A DNA stretch of 64,000 nucleotides from Streptomyces sp. NBC_01446 (lineage in GTDB: Bacteria; Actinomycetota; Actinomycetes; Streptomycetales; Streptomycetaceae). Made by a program: the position numbers and the translations under genes. Below the pieces are notes generated by a model. The model had not been told where the DNA came from and searched no databases. It was given only the letters and a program-made list of their open reading frames with translations. Every line of letters begins with the position of its first letter. Position 1 is the first letter of the stretch. Of the stretch, positions 1 to 8,625 are shown piece by piece. The DNA lies in the NCBI RefSeq assembly GCF_026340095.1, contig NZ_JAPEPO010000003.1, positions 1 through 64,000 of the forward strand, in the 5' to 3' direction.

Positions 1-1030
1 GGCCTTCCGGCCGCACCGGCCGGGCCAGGACCAGTGCGGCGGTCAGCAGGTACTGCATCAGGCCGACGGCCCAGCACACCACCGCCAGCACGGCGAGTGC
101 GTGTCCGGGGGTCACCCGGGCCAACGAGGCCGCCGCGACCGCCACCGACTCCGATCCCACCGCCCACAGGAACCAGGTGCCGTTCACCTGGTCGAGCGAG
201 GGGCCCCGCTTCAGGGTGGTGATGAGCGCGAGCGGAATGCCGTAGTCCAGCACCACCCACGCCAGCGTCCCGAACGCCAGGAACGCCCCGGCGACTGCGG
301 TGTGGCCGTCCGGTACAAGGCGCGCGGCCAGCACGTTCGAGGAGATCGCGAGGGTGAGGAACGCGAAGGCACGCGGCCCGAGGAGATCCGCGACGAACCG
401 CTCGCGCCGACGCAGCAACCGCCAGCCGTAGGCGGGCACCAGTATCGCGAAACCGGCCAGGGCCACCCACAGCAGCACGGCGGAGGCGGTGCCGGCGCCG
501 TTGACGTACAGGGCGGTGGAGACGATGCCGGTGCCCATCACGAACGCGAGCGTGCCAGCGTTGAGGTTGGCCACCGCGGCGGAGACGGCCTCGCGGTGTC
601 CGGGCGGCCGGGAACCGGGAGCGGTACGTCCGGGCTCGGGCGAGGCGGCATCCACGGGCCGCTCATCGTGAGAGCCGGGTTCGGTGAGCCATTCGGCCAG
701 GACCGCGGTGTGGCTGTGGTCCATGTCCTGGGTGGCGGTCAGCAGGGTGAGGCTGCGGTGTTCGGCCAGGTCCCGAAGCCGGGCAGACGCGTACCGGTGC
801 TGTTGATCGCCCAGTTCGGTGAGATAGCGGCGGCGGAACTCACCGAACTGCTGGGGGTTGTGGTCGTACCAGTGCTGCAGCTCGACGGACGGTGCGACCT
901 CCCGCAGCCACACGTCGAGCGGTGCGCCTTGCCGCCGGATGCCTTCCGGCCAGACCCGGTCGACCAGCACGAGCTCGCCGACCTCGCCTGGCGTCTGCTC
1001 ATCGATTCTGCGGCAGATGATCTCGGCCAT
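1..1030 (-). CDS. DUF488 domain fused to tellurite-resistance/C4-dicarboxylate (TDT/SLAC1-type) transporter, partial
   Basis: The gene reads leftward off the window edge; 343 residues are visible from an ATG at 1030 preceded by GGAGGG at a good spacing. Residues about 1-118 match the DUF488 (YeaO-like) family, with DRVWPEGIRRQ near residue 25, a PSVELQHWYDHNP stretch and TATQDMDHSHTAVL near residue 105. After a proline-rich linker (about 120-150) the same frame continues into hydrophobic segments typical of the TDT/SLAC1-like permease family, with NGTWFLWAVGSES near residue 290. DUF488 proteins and TDT permeases are normally separate genes, so the open frame linking them is unusual. The transporter would sit in the membrane with the DUF488 domain cytoplasmic. 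Its substrate is unknown; the family covers organic acids, anions and tellurite. The C-terminus lies outside the window. Confidence 0.8.
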   Translation of the reverse strand, partial: MAEIICRRIDEQTPGEVGELVLVDRVWPEGIRRQGAPLDVWLREVAPSVELQHWYDHNPQQFGEFRRRYLTELGDQQHRYASARLRDLAEHRSLTLLTATQDMDHSHTAVLAEWLTEPGSHDERPVDAASPEPGRTAPGSRPPGHREAVSAAVANLNAGTLAFVMGTGIVSTALYVNGAGTASAVLLWVALAGFAILVPAYGWRLLRRRERFVADLLGPRAFAFLTLAISSNVLAARLVPDGHTAVAGAFLAFGTLAWVVLDYGIPLALITTLKRGPSLDQVNGTWFLWAVGSESVAVAAASLARVTPGHALAVLAVVCWAVGLMQYLLTAALVLARPVRPEG

Positions 1031-1399
1031 GACGCGCCCTCCGGCCGCTCTCGCGATAGCAGCATTTTACTGGTAGGCCAATTTCATTGTCTTGGGCGCG
1101 GGGATGGTGCGGAGGCCGGCGGTTACGGCCGCCCAGGCCAGGGCCTGGGTGACGGTGTGCGCGATTGCTCGTGCGGTCGGGCCTGCTTCCGTGGGGGTCT
1201 CGGCCCGGGTGGCCTGCCGGGGAAGCCCGTCCGCCACACGCCCAGGGCACGGCACGCCGGGACCCACGTCGAGCTGCGCGCCGAAGCCGCCGCACAGCCT
1301 GGAGCATCGCGAGGCCGTGGGACGGCCAGAATCCTCGCGCTTCAGCCCGAGGAGCCTGTCAAGCGGTGGGCAGCCGATGGGCACCGCGCGAGCCGCTGG
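1031..1399. other. Gap with no convincing gene
   Basis: This 369-bp stretch lies between the DUF488/transporter fusion and the end of the 2-oxoglutarate dehydrogenase gene. A leftward 105-codon frame at 1067-1384 is open, but it has no recognisable domain and no clear ribosome binding site, and it overlaps the dehydrogenase stop. I see no hairpin strong enough to call a terminator. Confidence 0.4.
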
Positions 1400-4204
1400 T
1401 CACCGGAAGGCCGATGTCACGAGAGCCTTCTGCTCCATGCTGTGCCGACGGGCCGAGCCGACCGCGGGCGCGGGCGCCTCGGGCCGGCTCGCGCACTCCA
1501 CAGCGCGCCGGGCCAGCCGGTACAGACGCGGTGCGACGAACGACCACGCACCCTGGTTCTCCGGCTCCTCCTGTACCCACCGCACGTCCGCGGCCGAAGG
1601 GAAGCGGGTGAGTTCCGCCGCGAGCTCCTCGTCGGGGAACGGATAGAGGCGCTCCACGCGGACGATCGCCGTGTCGGTCGAGCCCGAGGCGTGCCGGTGG
1701 GCGTCGAGGTCGTAGAACACCTTGCCCGAGCACAGCAGCACGCGCGTGACCCGGGCCGGGTCCACCGTCTCGTCCGGCAGGACCGGACGGAAGCCGCCCT
1801 GGGTGAACTCGGCCAGGCCGGAGGTGGCCGCCTTCGACCGCAGCATCGACTTCGGGGTGAAGACCACCAGCGGCCGCCTGCTGCCGCCCAGCGCATGCTG
1901 CCTGAGCAGATGGAAGTAATTGCCCGGCAGGGAGGGCATGGCCACGGTCATGTTGTCCTGGGCGCACAGCTGCAGGAAGCGCTCGACCCTGGCGGAGGAG
2001 TGGTCCGGGCCCTGGCCCTCCAGACCGTGGGGCAGCAGTAGTGTCACTGCGGAGCGCTGGCCCCACTTCTGCTCGGACGAGGCGATGTATTCGTCGACGA
2101 CCATCTGCGCGCCGTTGGCGAAGTCCCCGAACTGCGCCTCCCACAGCACCAGGGCTTCGGGGCGGGCCAATGCGTAGCCGTACTCGAAGGCCAGCGCCGC
2201 CAGTTCGGACAACATCGAGTCGTACGGTGCGAAATCTGCGGCCCGCGGGCCGAGGGAGCGCAACGGCGTGTGCTCCGCACCGGTACGACGGTCGGTCAGA
2301 ACGGCGTGGCGCTGGCCGAAGGTGCCGCGCCGCGAGTCCTGCCCGGCCAACCGCACCGGGACGCCCTCCAGCAGCAGCGAACCGATCGCCAGCATTTCCG
2401 CGGTGGCCCAGTCGACTGCTCCCGTCTCAAGCGCCGCTGTACGCCGGTGCAGCTGCGGCATGACGCGCGGGTGCACCGTGAAGCCCTGCGGCAGGTCGGC
2501 CTGCGAGGCGATCACCTGCCGCACCTTCGCCTCGCCGATCGCGGTCACCGCCCGGTGCGTTGCGCGCGGCGTGGTGTCCTGTCCGGCGCCGGTGCCGGGA
2601 ACGTCCTGGGCGGAGCGGGGAGCGGGCAGCATCCGGGTCTCGGCGAAGGCCCTCTCGAGGTGGTCCTGATAGTCGCGGCGGGCACCCTCCACTTGGCGCT
2701 CGCTGATGTCGCCGCGTTCCACCAAAGCGTCGGCGTACAGAGTGCGCACCGACGGCCTGGCATCAATGCGGTCGTACATCACCGGCTGCGTGATGGACGG
2801 GTCGTCGACCTCGCTGTGCCCGTGGCGCCGGTAGCAGACCAGATCGACCACGACGTCCTTGTGGAACGTCTGGCGGTACTCGAAAGCCAGCCGCGCGACG
2901 CGGTCGACCGCCTCCGGGTCGTCGCCGTTCACGTGGAAGATCGGCGCCTCCACCATCCGTGCCACATCGGTGGCGTACGTGCTGGAGCGGCCGCTGGAAG
3001 GCGAAGTCGTGAAGCCCACCTGGTTGTTGACCACAACGTGAACCGTCCCGCCCGTGCGATAGCCGGGCAGCTGCGACATGTTCAGCGTCTCGGCGACCAC
3101 CCCCTGGCCGGCGAACGCCGCATCTCCATGGACGACGACCGGCAGGACGCGCGCGGACCCGCTGTGTTCTGCCGCCAGGTCCTGCTTGGCGCGCACCACT
3201 CCCTGCGTGACCGGCCCCACGATCTCCAGGTGGGAGGGGTTCGCCACGACCGAGACGCCGATCGTGCCGCCGTGCAGAGCGCGGTAGATGCCCTCCGCGC
3301 CGAGGTGGTACTTCACGTCCCCCGAACCCTGCACGGACCCGAGGACCACCGCGTCCTCGAACTCGCTGAAGATCTGGGCGTAGGACTTGCCGATGATGTT
3401 GGCCAGAACGTTCAGCCGGCCGCGGTGCGTCATCCCGATAACGGCCTCTGCGACACCGTCCTCGATGGCACTGTGCAGCAGGGCGTCCAGCAGCACGACG
3501 GCCGACTCTCCGCCTTCGAGCGAGTACCGCTTGTGACCCACGTACTTGGTCTGAAGGAACGTCTCGAAGGCCTCCGCTGCCCCCAGCCGGTAGAGGATCC
3601 GCAGCTGCCGGGCACGGTCCGGCCGATGCTGCGGCCTCTCGACGCGCTGCTGGATCCAGCGGCGTTCGCGGGAGTCCTGGATGTGCATGTACTCGAACCC
3701 GGCACTGCCGCAGTAGAACTCCCGTAGAGCGCCTAGCACTTCCTCGAGCGTTGTCACGGCGTGCCCGGCGAACCCGTCCACGACGACATCCTGTGCCTGG
3801 TCCACGTGAGCCAGTCCGAACGCGGCCAGGTCCAGTTCCGGATGGGCGGCGGAGAGCTGCGCCGTGAGCGGGTCCGTACCGGCTGTCAAATGGCCGCGCA
3901 CGCGATAGGCGTGAATGAGCGCCGCGACCCGGACGGCCCTGAGCGCCGCCTCGTCGCCGCCCTCATGGTCCGGGGCGAAGACGGCGCCCCCCGGCCGGGT
4001 CGGCGATGTGCCCCGGGCGGCCGGAACGGGCGAGGAAGCCGCGACGGCCAGGGCTCCCGGAGTGGCGAAGAAGTCCCTCCACGTCTCCCCGACCGAGCCG
4101 GGGTCGTGCAGGAAACGCTGCCGTTGCTCGTCCACGACCCATGCGTTGAGTCCGAAATCCAGCCCGTGAACCACGGTTCGAGCGGTGTCTGATTGCGAGG
4201 CCAT
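1400..4204 (-). CDS. sucA: 2-oxoglutarate dehydrogenase E1 component (SucA/OdhA type)
   Basis: Thiamine-diphosphate-dependent E1 of the 2-oxoglutarate dehydrogenase complex, which decarboxylates 2-oxoglutarate in the TCA cycle. About 934 residues, close to classical SucA. It begins with an N-terminal helper segment (FGLNAWVVDEQRQRF), then E1 signatures GMTHRGRLNVLANI, YHLGAEG, ANPSHLEIVGPV, HGDAAFAGQG, NNQVGFTTSP and the C-terminal transketolase part (WEAQFGDFANGAQM, GLEGQGPDHSSAR, QEEPENQGAW). The frame stays open to 4381, but family similarity begins at the ATG at 4204, which I take as the start. Most actinobacterial versions are longer, with an N-terminal E2-like acyltransferase domain. 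That domain is missing here, so this looks like an accessory or horizontally acquired paralogue. No E2 or E3 gene lies nearby. Confidence 0.9.
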   Translation of the reverse strand: MASQSDTARTVVHGLDFGLNAWVVDEQRQRFLHDPGSVGETWRDFFATPGALAVAASSPVPAARGTSPTRPGGAVFAPDHEGGDEAALRAVRVAALIHAYRVRGHLTAGTDPLTAQLSAAHPELDLAAFGLAHVDQAQDVVVDGFAGHAVTTLEEVLGALREFYCGSAGFEYMHIQDSRERRWIQQRVERPQHRPDRARQLRILYRLGAAEAFETFLQTKYVGHKRYSLEGGESAVVLLDALLHSAIEDGVAEAVIGMTHRGRLNVLANIIGKSYAQIFSEFEDAVVLGSVQGSGDVKYHLGAEGIYRALHGGTIGVSVVANPSHLEIVGPVTQGVVRAKQDLAAEHSGSARVLPVVVHGDAAFAGQGVVAETLNMSQLPGYRTGGTVHVVVNNQVGFTTSPSSGRSSTYATDVARMVEAPIFHVNGDDPEAVDRVARLAFEYRQTFHKDVVVDLVCYRRHGHSEVDDPSITQPVMYDRIDARPSVRTLYADALVERGDISERQVEGARRDYQDHLERAFAETRMLPAPRSAQDVPGTGAGQDTTPRATHRAVTAIGEAKVRQVIASQADLPQGFTVHPRVMPQLHRRTAALETGAVDWATAEMLAIGSLLLEGVPVRLAGQDSRRGTFGQRHAVLTDRRTGAEHTPLRSLGPRAADFAPYDSMLSELAALAFEYGYALARPEALVLWEAQFGDFANGAQMVVDEYIASSEQKWGQRSAVTLLLPHGLEGQGPDHSSARVERFLQLCAQDNMTVAMPSLPGNYFHLLRQHALGGSRRPLVVFTPKSMLRSKAATSGLAEFTQGGFRPVLPDETVDPARVTRVLLCSGKVFYDLDAHRHASGSTDTAIVRVERLYPFPDEELAAELTRFPSAADVRWVQEEPENQGAWSFVAPRLYRLARRAVECASRPEAPAPAVGSARRHSMEQKALVTSAFR

Positions 4205-4566
4205 GGCGTAGAACGCCTTCTTCCCTGTCTGAAGCCCTACGATCCCGGCGCGGCCCTGACAGCCGGTCTGCGCCGCGTGTCCCGTATCCCCGCATCCGGC
4301 ACCCGCTGCACAGAGCAACCTCTGCGGCCACGTCGCGTTGTCGACGGTAGGGCCGCGAGAGAACGGGGACGGACGGTCCACCAGGCCACATCAGCCTCAT
4401 ATCGGGACATCGGCCGGACGGTCGTCCGCGGAGCGGGCGCGGACGATGCGGTGTCCTGACATGAGGGCTTCCTGTCCCATCGGCCCGCCATCAGCGTCGC
4501 GGGGAACCTGGTTACGACCGTGTGGCCGCGAGCCCGCGGCCGGTGGACCCACCCCGGGAAAGAAAC
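4205..4566. promoter_or_regulatory. Divergent intergenic region between sucA and a MarR regulator
   Basis: The 362-bp region separates the leftward dehydrogenase from the rightward MarR-type gene and must contain both promoters. I could not assign -10/-35 boxes or a clean operator palindrome with confidence. The arrangement makes the MarR protein a candidate local regulator, which is inference only. Confidence 0.35.
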
Positions 4567-4935
4567 ATGATCGACTGCGATCCGGCGGACACCACACCAC
4601 AGCCTCCACCGATCCTGTGGAGCCTCGGCCTCCTGCACGGCGAGTTGCGGGCGCTGCACGGTCTGTCGCTCCACGACTACCTCATTCTCGGTGCTCTCGC
4701 CGGAGCTGAGGGCCGACCCGTGCCCGTGACCCAGCTGACCGCATTCCTCCAGGAATCGGGGACCCGGATGTCCTCGCTCCTGAAGAACCTGCAGACGGCC
4801 GGGCTGATCGAACGCAATCGCCGCGGCAGAGACCGCAGGACGGTCGAGGTCACACTGACCGAGGCGGGACGTGTCAGGTTCGCCGACGCCGAGAGGACCG
4901 CGCACATGCGGCTGCGCCGGCACCTCGTCCTCTGA
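4567..4935 (+). CDS. MarR-family transcriptional regulator
   Basis: A 122-residue winged-helix regulator. The C-terminal half shows the MarR signature: helix-turn-helix around residues 55-80 (LTAFLQESGTRMSSLLKNL), recognition helix and wing (GLIERNRRGRDRRTVEVTLT), then TEAGRVRF. I chose the ATG at 4567 because GGGAAAG lies just upstream and the N-terminal extension from 4522 has no similarity. MarR proteins bind DNA as dimers and usually respond to small phenolic or oxidant ligands. It is divergent from sucA and upstream of a SnoaL-like gene, so either could be a target. The protein is slightly short for the family at the C-terminus, where the dimerisation helix looks reduced. Confidence 0.75.
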   Translation: MIDCDPADTTPQPPPILWSLGLLHGELRALHGLSLHDYLILGALAGAEGRPVPVTQLTAFLQESGTRMSSLLKNLQTAGLIERNRRGRDRRTVEVTLTEAGRVRFADAERTAHMRLRRHLVL

Positions 4936-5221
4936 CTGATGCACACTCACCGGTCGTCGGCCGGAATCGCTCGTCGTCGGTGCGCGATGCTCTGCCCGCT
5001 CGGACGCCGTCCCCACGGACACGAGCCTTCGCCAGTGATGCCATCGGCCCGCCGCTGGTGACCTTGAGGGGCGGTGCGCCACGTCGGCCGGCGGCCCCGG
5101 CGGAGGCCTGCCGTGCAGACATGCTGTGTGTCAGCGCCGGATGTACGGTCGGTGTACGGCGTAGGTGCGGACCTCTCGGCCCGCGAACAAGCCGGTGCCC
5201 CATACATGCCCGGGAGTGCCC

Positions 5222-5647
5222 ATGGCGCAGCAAGCGAACATCGCCGCACAGACCGCATTCGGAGAGGCCGTGGTCACCGGGAACCTCGACGCCCTCGACG
5301 ACATCGTCGCTCCCGATTCCGTCGATCATGACCCCGCTCCAGGGCAGGCCCAGGGACCCGAGGGGTACAAGGCCATGTTCAACGAGCTACGAGTTGCTTT
5401 CCCCGACTTGCACGTCGAGGTGGAACACCTGATGGCCACCGACGACGAGCTGGCCTTCGCCTACGTGATCAGCGGGACGCATCTGGGACCGTTGATGGGC
5501 CGGCCGGCGACCGGCAAGAAGGTCAGCTACCGCGGCATGCAGATCAGCCGCTTCGACAGCGACGGCAAGCTCGTCGAGCGCTGGGGCAGCAGCGACGAAT
5601 TCGGCATGCTGCGTCAGCTCGGCCTGGCTGAGGTCATCAGCTCCTGA
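5222..5647 (+). CDS. SnoaL-like (NTF2 fold) ester cyclase-family protein
   Basis: A 141-residue protein with the NTF2/SnoaL fold signature: N-terminal helix with GNLDALDDIVAPDSVDH, then GPEGYKAMFNELRVAFPDLHVEVEHLMATDDELA, then TGKKVSYRGMQ and the FDSDGKLVERWGSSDEFGMLRQLG ending typical of predicted ester cyclases. The start is the ATG at 5222 with GGGAG upstream. Family members range from polyketide cyclases to small-molecule binding proteins, and no polyketide genes are nearby, so a specific reaction cannot be assigned. It overlaps the convergent isomerase-like gene by 11 bp. Confidence 0.8.
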   Translation: MAQQANIAAQTAFGEAVVTGNLDALDDIVAPDSVDHDPAPGQAQGPEGYKAMFNELRVAFPDLHVEVEHLMATDDELAFAYVISGTHLGPLMGRPATGKKVSYRGMQISRFDSDGKLVERWGSSDEFGMLRQLGLAEVISS

Positions 5648-6248
5648 CCAGCCCTGACCCCGGGTCATTCGGGTGCTCGCTCAGCGGGGTCGTTTCCATG
5701 GAGAGCCATGGTGCCAAGGGCAGCGAATCCAGGACCGACTGCATCTCGGCGGGGTCCCGGGCGCGCCACAGGCCGAGCGCACGGCCCTCGCCGGGCGTCT
5801 GCCACAGCCGCACCAGGTGCCCTTTCCCGGCCAGTTCCCTCGCACGGACCGCCTCCGCCGCGGTGGCGTCCGCCGGCGCCTGGGACGAGGCACCCTCGTG
5901 CGCGGCCGGGGCGAAGGTCACCAGGAACTCCTTGGCGGCGCGCGATTCGCCGGTCCAAGCCGGTCCCGGATCGTTCGGGTGCTGCGTCAGGGGTGTGACC
6001 TCGTCACTGCGCCAGACGCGCAGCGGCATGGAAGCGAGGGCATCCTCCAGCCCCTCGGCGTCCGACGCGGCGAACAGCCCGAGGGTGCGCCACTCGCCGG
6101 GCCGCAGGGGCGGGCGCCACAACCGGAGCAACTGCCCCTTCTCGGCGAGCCTGCGGGAGTTCGCGGCCTCACGAGTGCGGATGTCGTCGACTTCCTCCTG
6201 TGCGGTTCCCTCAGGGACGTGGGTGGTCATTGTGACGAGGTATTCCAT
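5637..6248 (-). CDS. Tandem muconolactone Delta-isomerase-like protein
   Basis: A 203-residue protein made of two copies of a muconolactone-isomerase-like ferredoxin-fold domain. Copy 1 is residues about 1-95 (EYLVTMTTHVPEG ... NSRRLAEKGQLLRLW ... HPNDPGPAW). Copy 2 is about 103-203 (EFLVTFAPAAHEG ... RARELAGKGHLVRLW ... HPNDPGSG). Each copy keeps the EFLV strand, the A/L-GKG-L-RLW segment and a terminal HPNDP motif. True muconolactone isomerases are about 95 residues and form decamers in the beta-ketoadipate pathway. No catechol or muconate genes are nearby, so a role in that pathway is unproven. I chose the ATG at 6248 because similarity starts there. The convergent SnoaL-like gene overlaps its 3' end by 11 bp. 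Confidence 0.8.
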   Translation of the reverse strand: MEYLVTMTTHVPEGTAQEEVDDIRTREAANSRRLAEKGQLLRLWRPPLRPGEWRTLGLFAASDAEGLEDALASMPLRVWRSDEVTPLTQHPNDPGPAWTGESRAAKEFLVTFAPAAHEGASSQAPADATAAEAVRARELAGKGHLVRLWQTPGEGRALGLWRARDPAEMQSVLDSLPLAPWLSMETTPLSEHPNDPGSGLVRS

Positions 6249-7255
6249 GGCGGATGCTCCACTCAGCCGGTGCTGCGGTGCGAGTCGGACGGTGGCTGGT
6301 ACGGATAGTGCTGGGAACGGCCACCGGCGTCCCCGGGAGCGTGCACGCAGGGGCCGTCCGGATCTCAGCCGGGGCGGATCTCGCGGTGACCTGGCGCAGG
6401 TCACGGCGCACCTCTTCGATCGAGGGGGCCCTTCCCAGCCCCAGTAGCCGTTGTGGACCAGTCCCGGCTTGGATCGGGGTGCTCCTGTATCTCCAGATCC
6501 TCGAGATTTATGTCCACCAAGACCGCTCCCGCCGTCCCGGGCCCGTCTCGGCTCGTGTCCAGCGCCGCAGCAACGCGGAATCGCCACCTGGATCCACCGT
6601 CCCGCACCTGGCGGTCGATCGCATCCCGTTGCAAGTTCCGGTCACCGTCCCTGGTGAGCGCGGCGCCGTCGTCCTCGGCCGCTCGCACCGAATCAGGCGC
6701 ACGGGGGCGGACGCGGTTCCTCTACGTTCCTGGAGCTGCTGGCCAGGAGGGCACCAACGGGGACGGCCCGACCATCGGGTCCACACTCTCCGCAACGATC
6801 CTCGCCGCTCCGGTTCTGCGGACCAGACCCCGGCGGCTCAGCGGCCCTGGCCTGGATCGCCCTGCAGCAGGGTGGCCGCCTCAGCAGTTCGGTGGCCGGA
6901 CTGCGCCCGCTCGCTCCGGCACGGCCGTCGGAGACAGCTCTGCGTGATCTCCGGCGCCGGGTGGGGACCGCCCTGTTTGACCAACTGCGTCTGCGTTCCT
7001 TGATCCCGTCGGACGCGCTCGACGATGGCGAGCCGGCTGGGTGCCTGCGTACGGCCGGGAACGGCACGGGGATCGACTTGCCGTTCCGACCGCTGACCAC
7101 TGTGGACACCATGGCCGGGTATGCCTGACGCTGCTTTGAGGCAAGAGTGGCACTGCTGGGACGCAGCAGTATCGTGGAGGAGTCTCGGGCGTTTCCCCTT
7201 GAGCGTGGACACCCTGATCATTGGATCGTGATGATCCATAGGACAGGAGTTCCCG
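6249..7255. other. About 1 kb without an intact gene; possible transposase remnant at its right end
   Basis: No frame in this stretch has a credible start, domain and codon pattern together. Rightward, positions about 6844-7128 encode GLRPLAPARPSETALRDLRRRVGTAL-like text that resembles the N-terminal part of some IS4-type actinobacterial transposases, but the match is from memory and weak. The segment ends just before the IS3 orfA ribosome binding site, so it also holds the left end of that element. Confidence 0.3.
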
Positions 7256-7543
7256 TTGGGGACGTCGAAGTACTCGCCTGAGTTCCGGGCCGATGCCGTC
7301 GCGCTGTACCACTCGAGCCCGGGTGGGACGTACGCGTCGGTGGCCAAGGACCTGGGCATCAACCACGAGACGCTGCGCACGTGGGTGCGGGATGCCGGGC
7401 AGGCAGCCCGGCCCGGGGCGGTGGAGGCCACCGCGATGGAGAAGGAGAACCGGCAGCTGCGGGCCCGGGTGAAGGAACTCGAGCTCGAGCGGGAGATCCT
7501 GCGGAGGGCCGCGAAGTATTTTGCGGCCGAGACCAGCTGGTGA
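7256..7543 (+). CDS. IS3-family transposase OrfA
   Basis: A 95-residue IS3 OrfA: an HTH of the transposase_8 type (SPEFRADAVALYHSSPGGTYASVAKDLGIN HETLRTWVRDA region, residues about 6-45) followed by a leucine-zipper-like coiled coil (MEKENRQLRARVKELELEREILRRAAKYF, residues 60-90). A TTG start at 7256 has AGGAG about 8 bases upstream. The stop overlaps a GTG for OrfB as GTGA, so OrfB can be made by coupling or frameshifting. OrfA itself looks intact, but its partner is truncated, so the element cannot move by itself. Confidence 0.85.
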   Translation: MGTSKYSPEFRADAVALYHSSPGGTYASVAKDLGINHETLRTWVRDAGQAARPGAVEATAMEKENRQLRARVKELELEREILRRAAKYFAAETSW

Positions 7544-8030
7544 GCAGCCGCTTCCAGTTCGTCGAGGATCACCGTGACGCCTTCGGCGTCAAGCGGCTGT
7601 GCCGGATACTCGCGGTCTCGCGGTCCGGCTTCTACCAGTGGCTGGCTGGCGCATCCGCGCGGGCCGGCCGGGCGAGGGCGGATGCCGAGCTCGCCGAGCA
7701 CATCAACCGGATCCATCAGGAATCGGACGGCACCTATGGGGTTCCGCGCGTCACCGCCGAGCTGAAGGATGCCGGGAGGCCGGTCAATCACAAGCGGGTC
7801 GAGCGCGTCATGCGCAAGTTCCACATCGTCGGGCTGCACCTGCGCAAGAAGGTCCGCACGACCATTCCCGAGCCGTCGGCGACACCGGTGCCGGACCTGC
7901 TCCAGCGGGACTTCACCGCCCAGGTACCGAACACCAAGTACGTGGGCGACATCACCTATCTCCCGATCGGCAACGGCCAATTCCTTTATCTGGCAACGGT
8001 GTTGGACCTGTCGCGGTCGACAAGCTTGGG
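7540..8030 (+). pseudogene. IS3-family transposase OrfB, 3'-truncated
   Basis: The frame starts at a GTG overlapping the OrfA stop and encodes the IS3 OrfB N-terminal region: FGVKRLCRILAVSRSGFYQW, then GTYGVPRVTAELKDAG, then the beginning of the rve integrase core (NTKYVGDITYLP, with the first catalytic Asp in GDITYL) and LYLATVLDLSRS. Similarity ends at about 8030, before the second Asp and the Glu of the DDE triad. The frame runs on to 8286 without family similarity. The element therefore lost its 3' half, including the right inverted repeat, by deletion against the RiPP locus. Confidence 0.8.
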
Positions 8031-8118
8031 CTTGTCCAGATCCAGGTCGAAAACGCGGTCCTTGACGTCGCCGCAGCCGCCCTGCGTCAGAGCTACCCAT
8101 TCGGGCCTCACCGGCTGC

Positions 8119-8271
8119 ATACGCGGCGGTGAGGGTGAGCTGCTGCGGGAAGGTCGCGACGTCGAAGCGGATGACCGGGACATCGCGCCGGTTGAGCTGG
8201 TCGACGACCATCTCGGCGGACGCGTCCAGCTGCTCGGCGACCACGAGCACCGGGCGGGCGACGGTGGTCAT
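8119..8271 (-). pseudogene. ATP-grasp RiPP maturase stub (TgmB-like), truncated
   Basis: Starting at the ATG at 8271, about 51 residues match the N-terminus of actinobacterial ATP-grasp ribosomal-peptide maturases: VLVVAEQLDASAEMVVDQL, then RRDVPVIRFDVATFPQQLTL. The rest of the roughly 300-residue enzyme is gone. After about position 8119 the frame loses similarity and runs toward the truncated IS3. The start codon overlaps the precursor stop (ATGA), the normal coupled arrangement of precursor and maturase. Such enzymes form omega-ester or omega-amide crosslinks in graspetides, and this copy cannot. Confidence 0.65.
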
Positions 8272-8489
8272 GACGCGGACGCGTAGTACGGGTCCGAGAC
8301 GTCGTCGCCCTGCCCGTCCTGGTTGGTGTCCGTCGTCGAGGCGGCCATGTCCCCGGTGTGCCAGGGGCTGCCGTCCTCCTGCTGGTTGATCTGGAGCCCC
8401 TCGTTCCAGGACACGCCCTTGATCGAGGTCTTCACGAGGCAGGGCGGGGCCGCGGCCCGCGCGGCGAACGGAATGGTGGCAGTGCTCAT
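8268..8489 (-). CDS. Putative ATP-grasp-modified RiPP precursor (TgmA-like)
   Basis: A 73-residue acidic peptide directly upstream of, and overlapping by ATGA, the ATP-grasp stub. A GGAGGAT ribosome binding site precedes the ATG at 8489. The N-terminal half (TIPFAARAA, then SWNEGLQINQQEDGSPWH) resembles the leader of ATP-grasp-modified RiPP precursors, which share a conserved leader ending in a D-G-x-P-like motif. The C-terminal core is rich in Thr and Asp (STTDTNQDGQGDDVSD), the residue types joined by omega-ester bonds in graspetides. With the maturase truncated the peptide would stay unmodified unless an enzyme elsewhere acts on it. Leader and core assignment is inference from family knowledge. 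Confidence 0.65.
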   Translation of the reverse strand: MSTATIPFAARAAAPPCLVKTSIKGVSWNEGLQINQQEDGSPWHTGDMAASTTDTNQDGQGDDVSDPYYASAS

Positions 8490-8583
8490 CGGATCCTCCG
8501 TGGATGTAGAGCGGATGGTGCCGGGGCCCGCTCCCCGGGTGCCGAATGCCGTGCGGAGTTGCCCGGGGAGCGGGATCTCGCGG

Positions 8584-8623
8584 CCCGCCGCGCCTCGGCC
8601 TTCCTGTGCGAGACGCGGCGGGG
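8584..8623 (-). terminator. GC-rich hairpin between small peptide gene and RiPP precursor
   Basis: An inverted repeat pairs CCGCCGCG-C-CTC with GAG-A-CGCGGCGG around a loop of about 13 bases. It lies three bases past the stop of the 33-codon gene and upstream of the precursor, so it could end the DUF6415 transcript or act as an attenuator ahead of the precursor. Confidence 0.5.
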
Positions 8624-8625
8624 GC

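Noticed and set aside
101-2041. 646-codon rightward open frame opposite sucA and the transporter fusion
   Set aside because: High-GC antisense shadow; no domain, Gly/Arg-rich text, and both strands already explained by well-supported genes.
2270-3727. 485-codon rightward open frame opposite sucA
   Set aside because: Antisense shadow of the dehydrogenase gene; translation is compositionally biased and has no family signature.
6838-8271. 477-codon leftward frame
   Set aside because: Only its first 51 codons are real (ATP-grasp stub); the rest is antisense to IS3 OrfA/OrfB and unrelated DNA.
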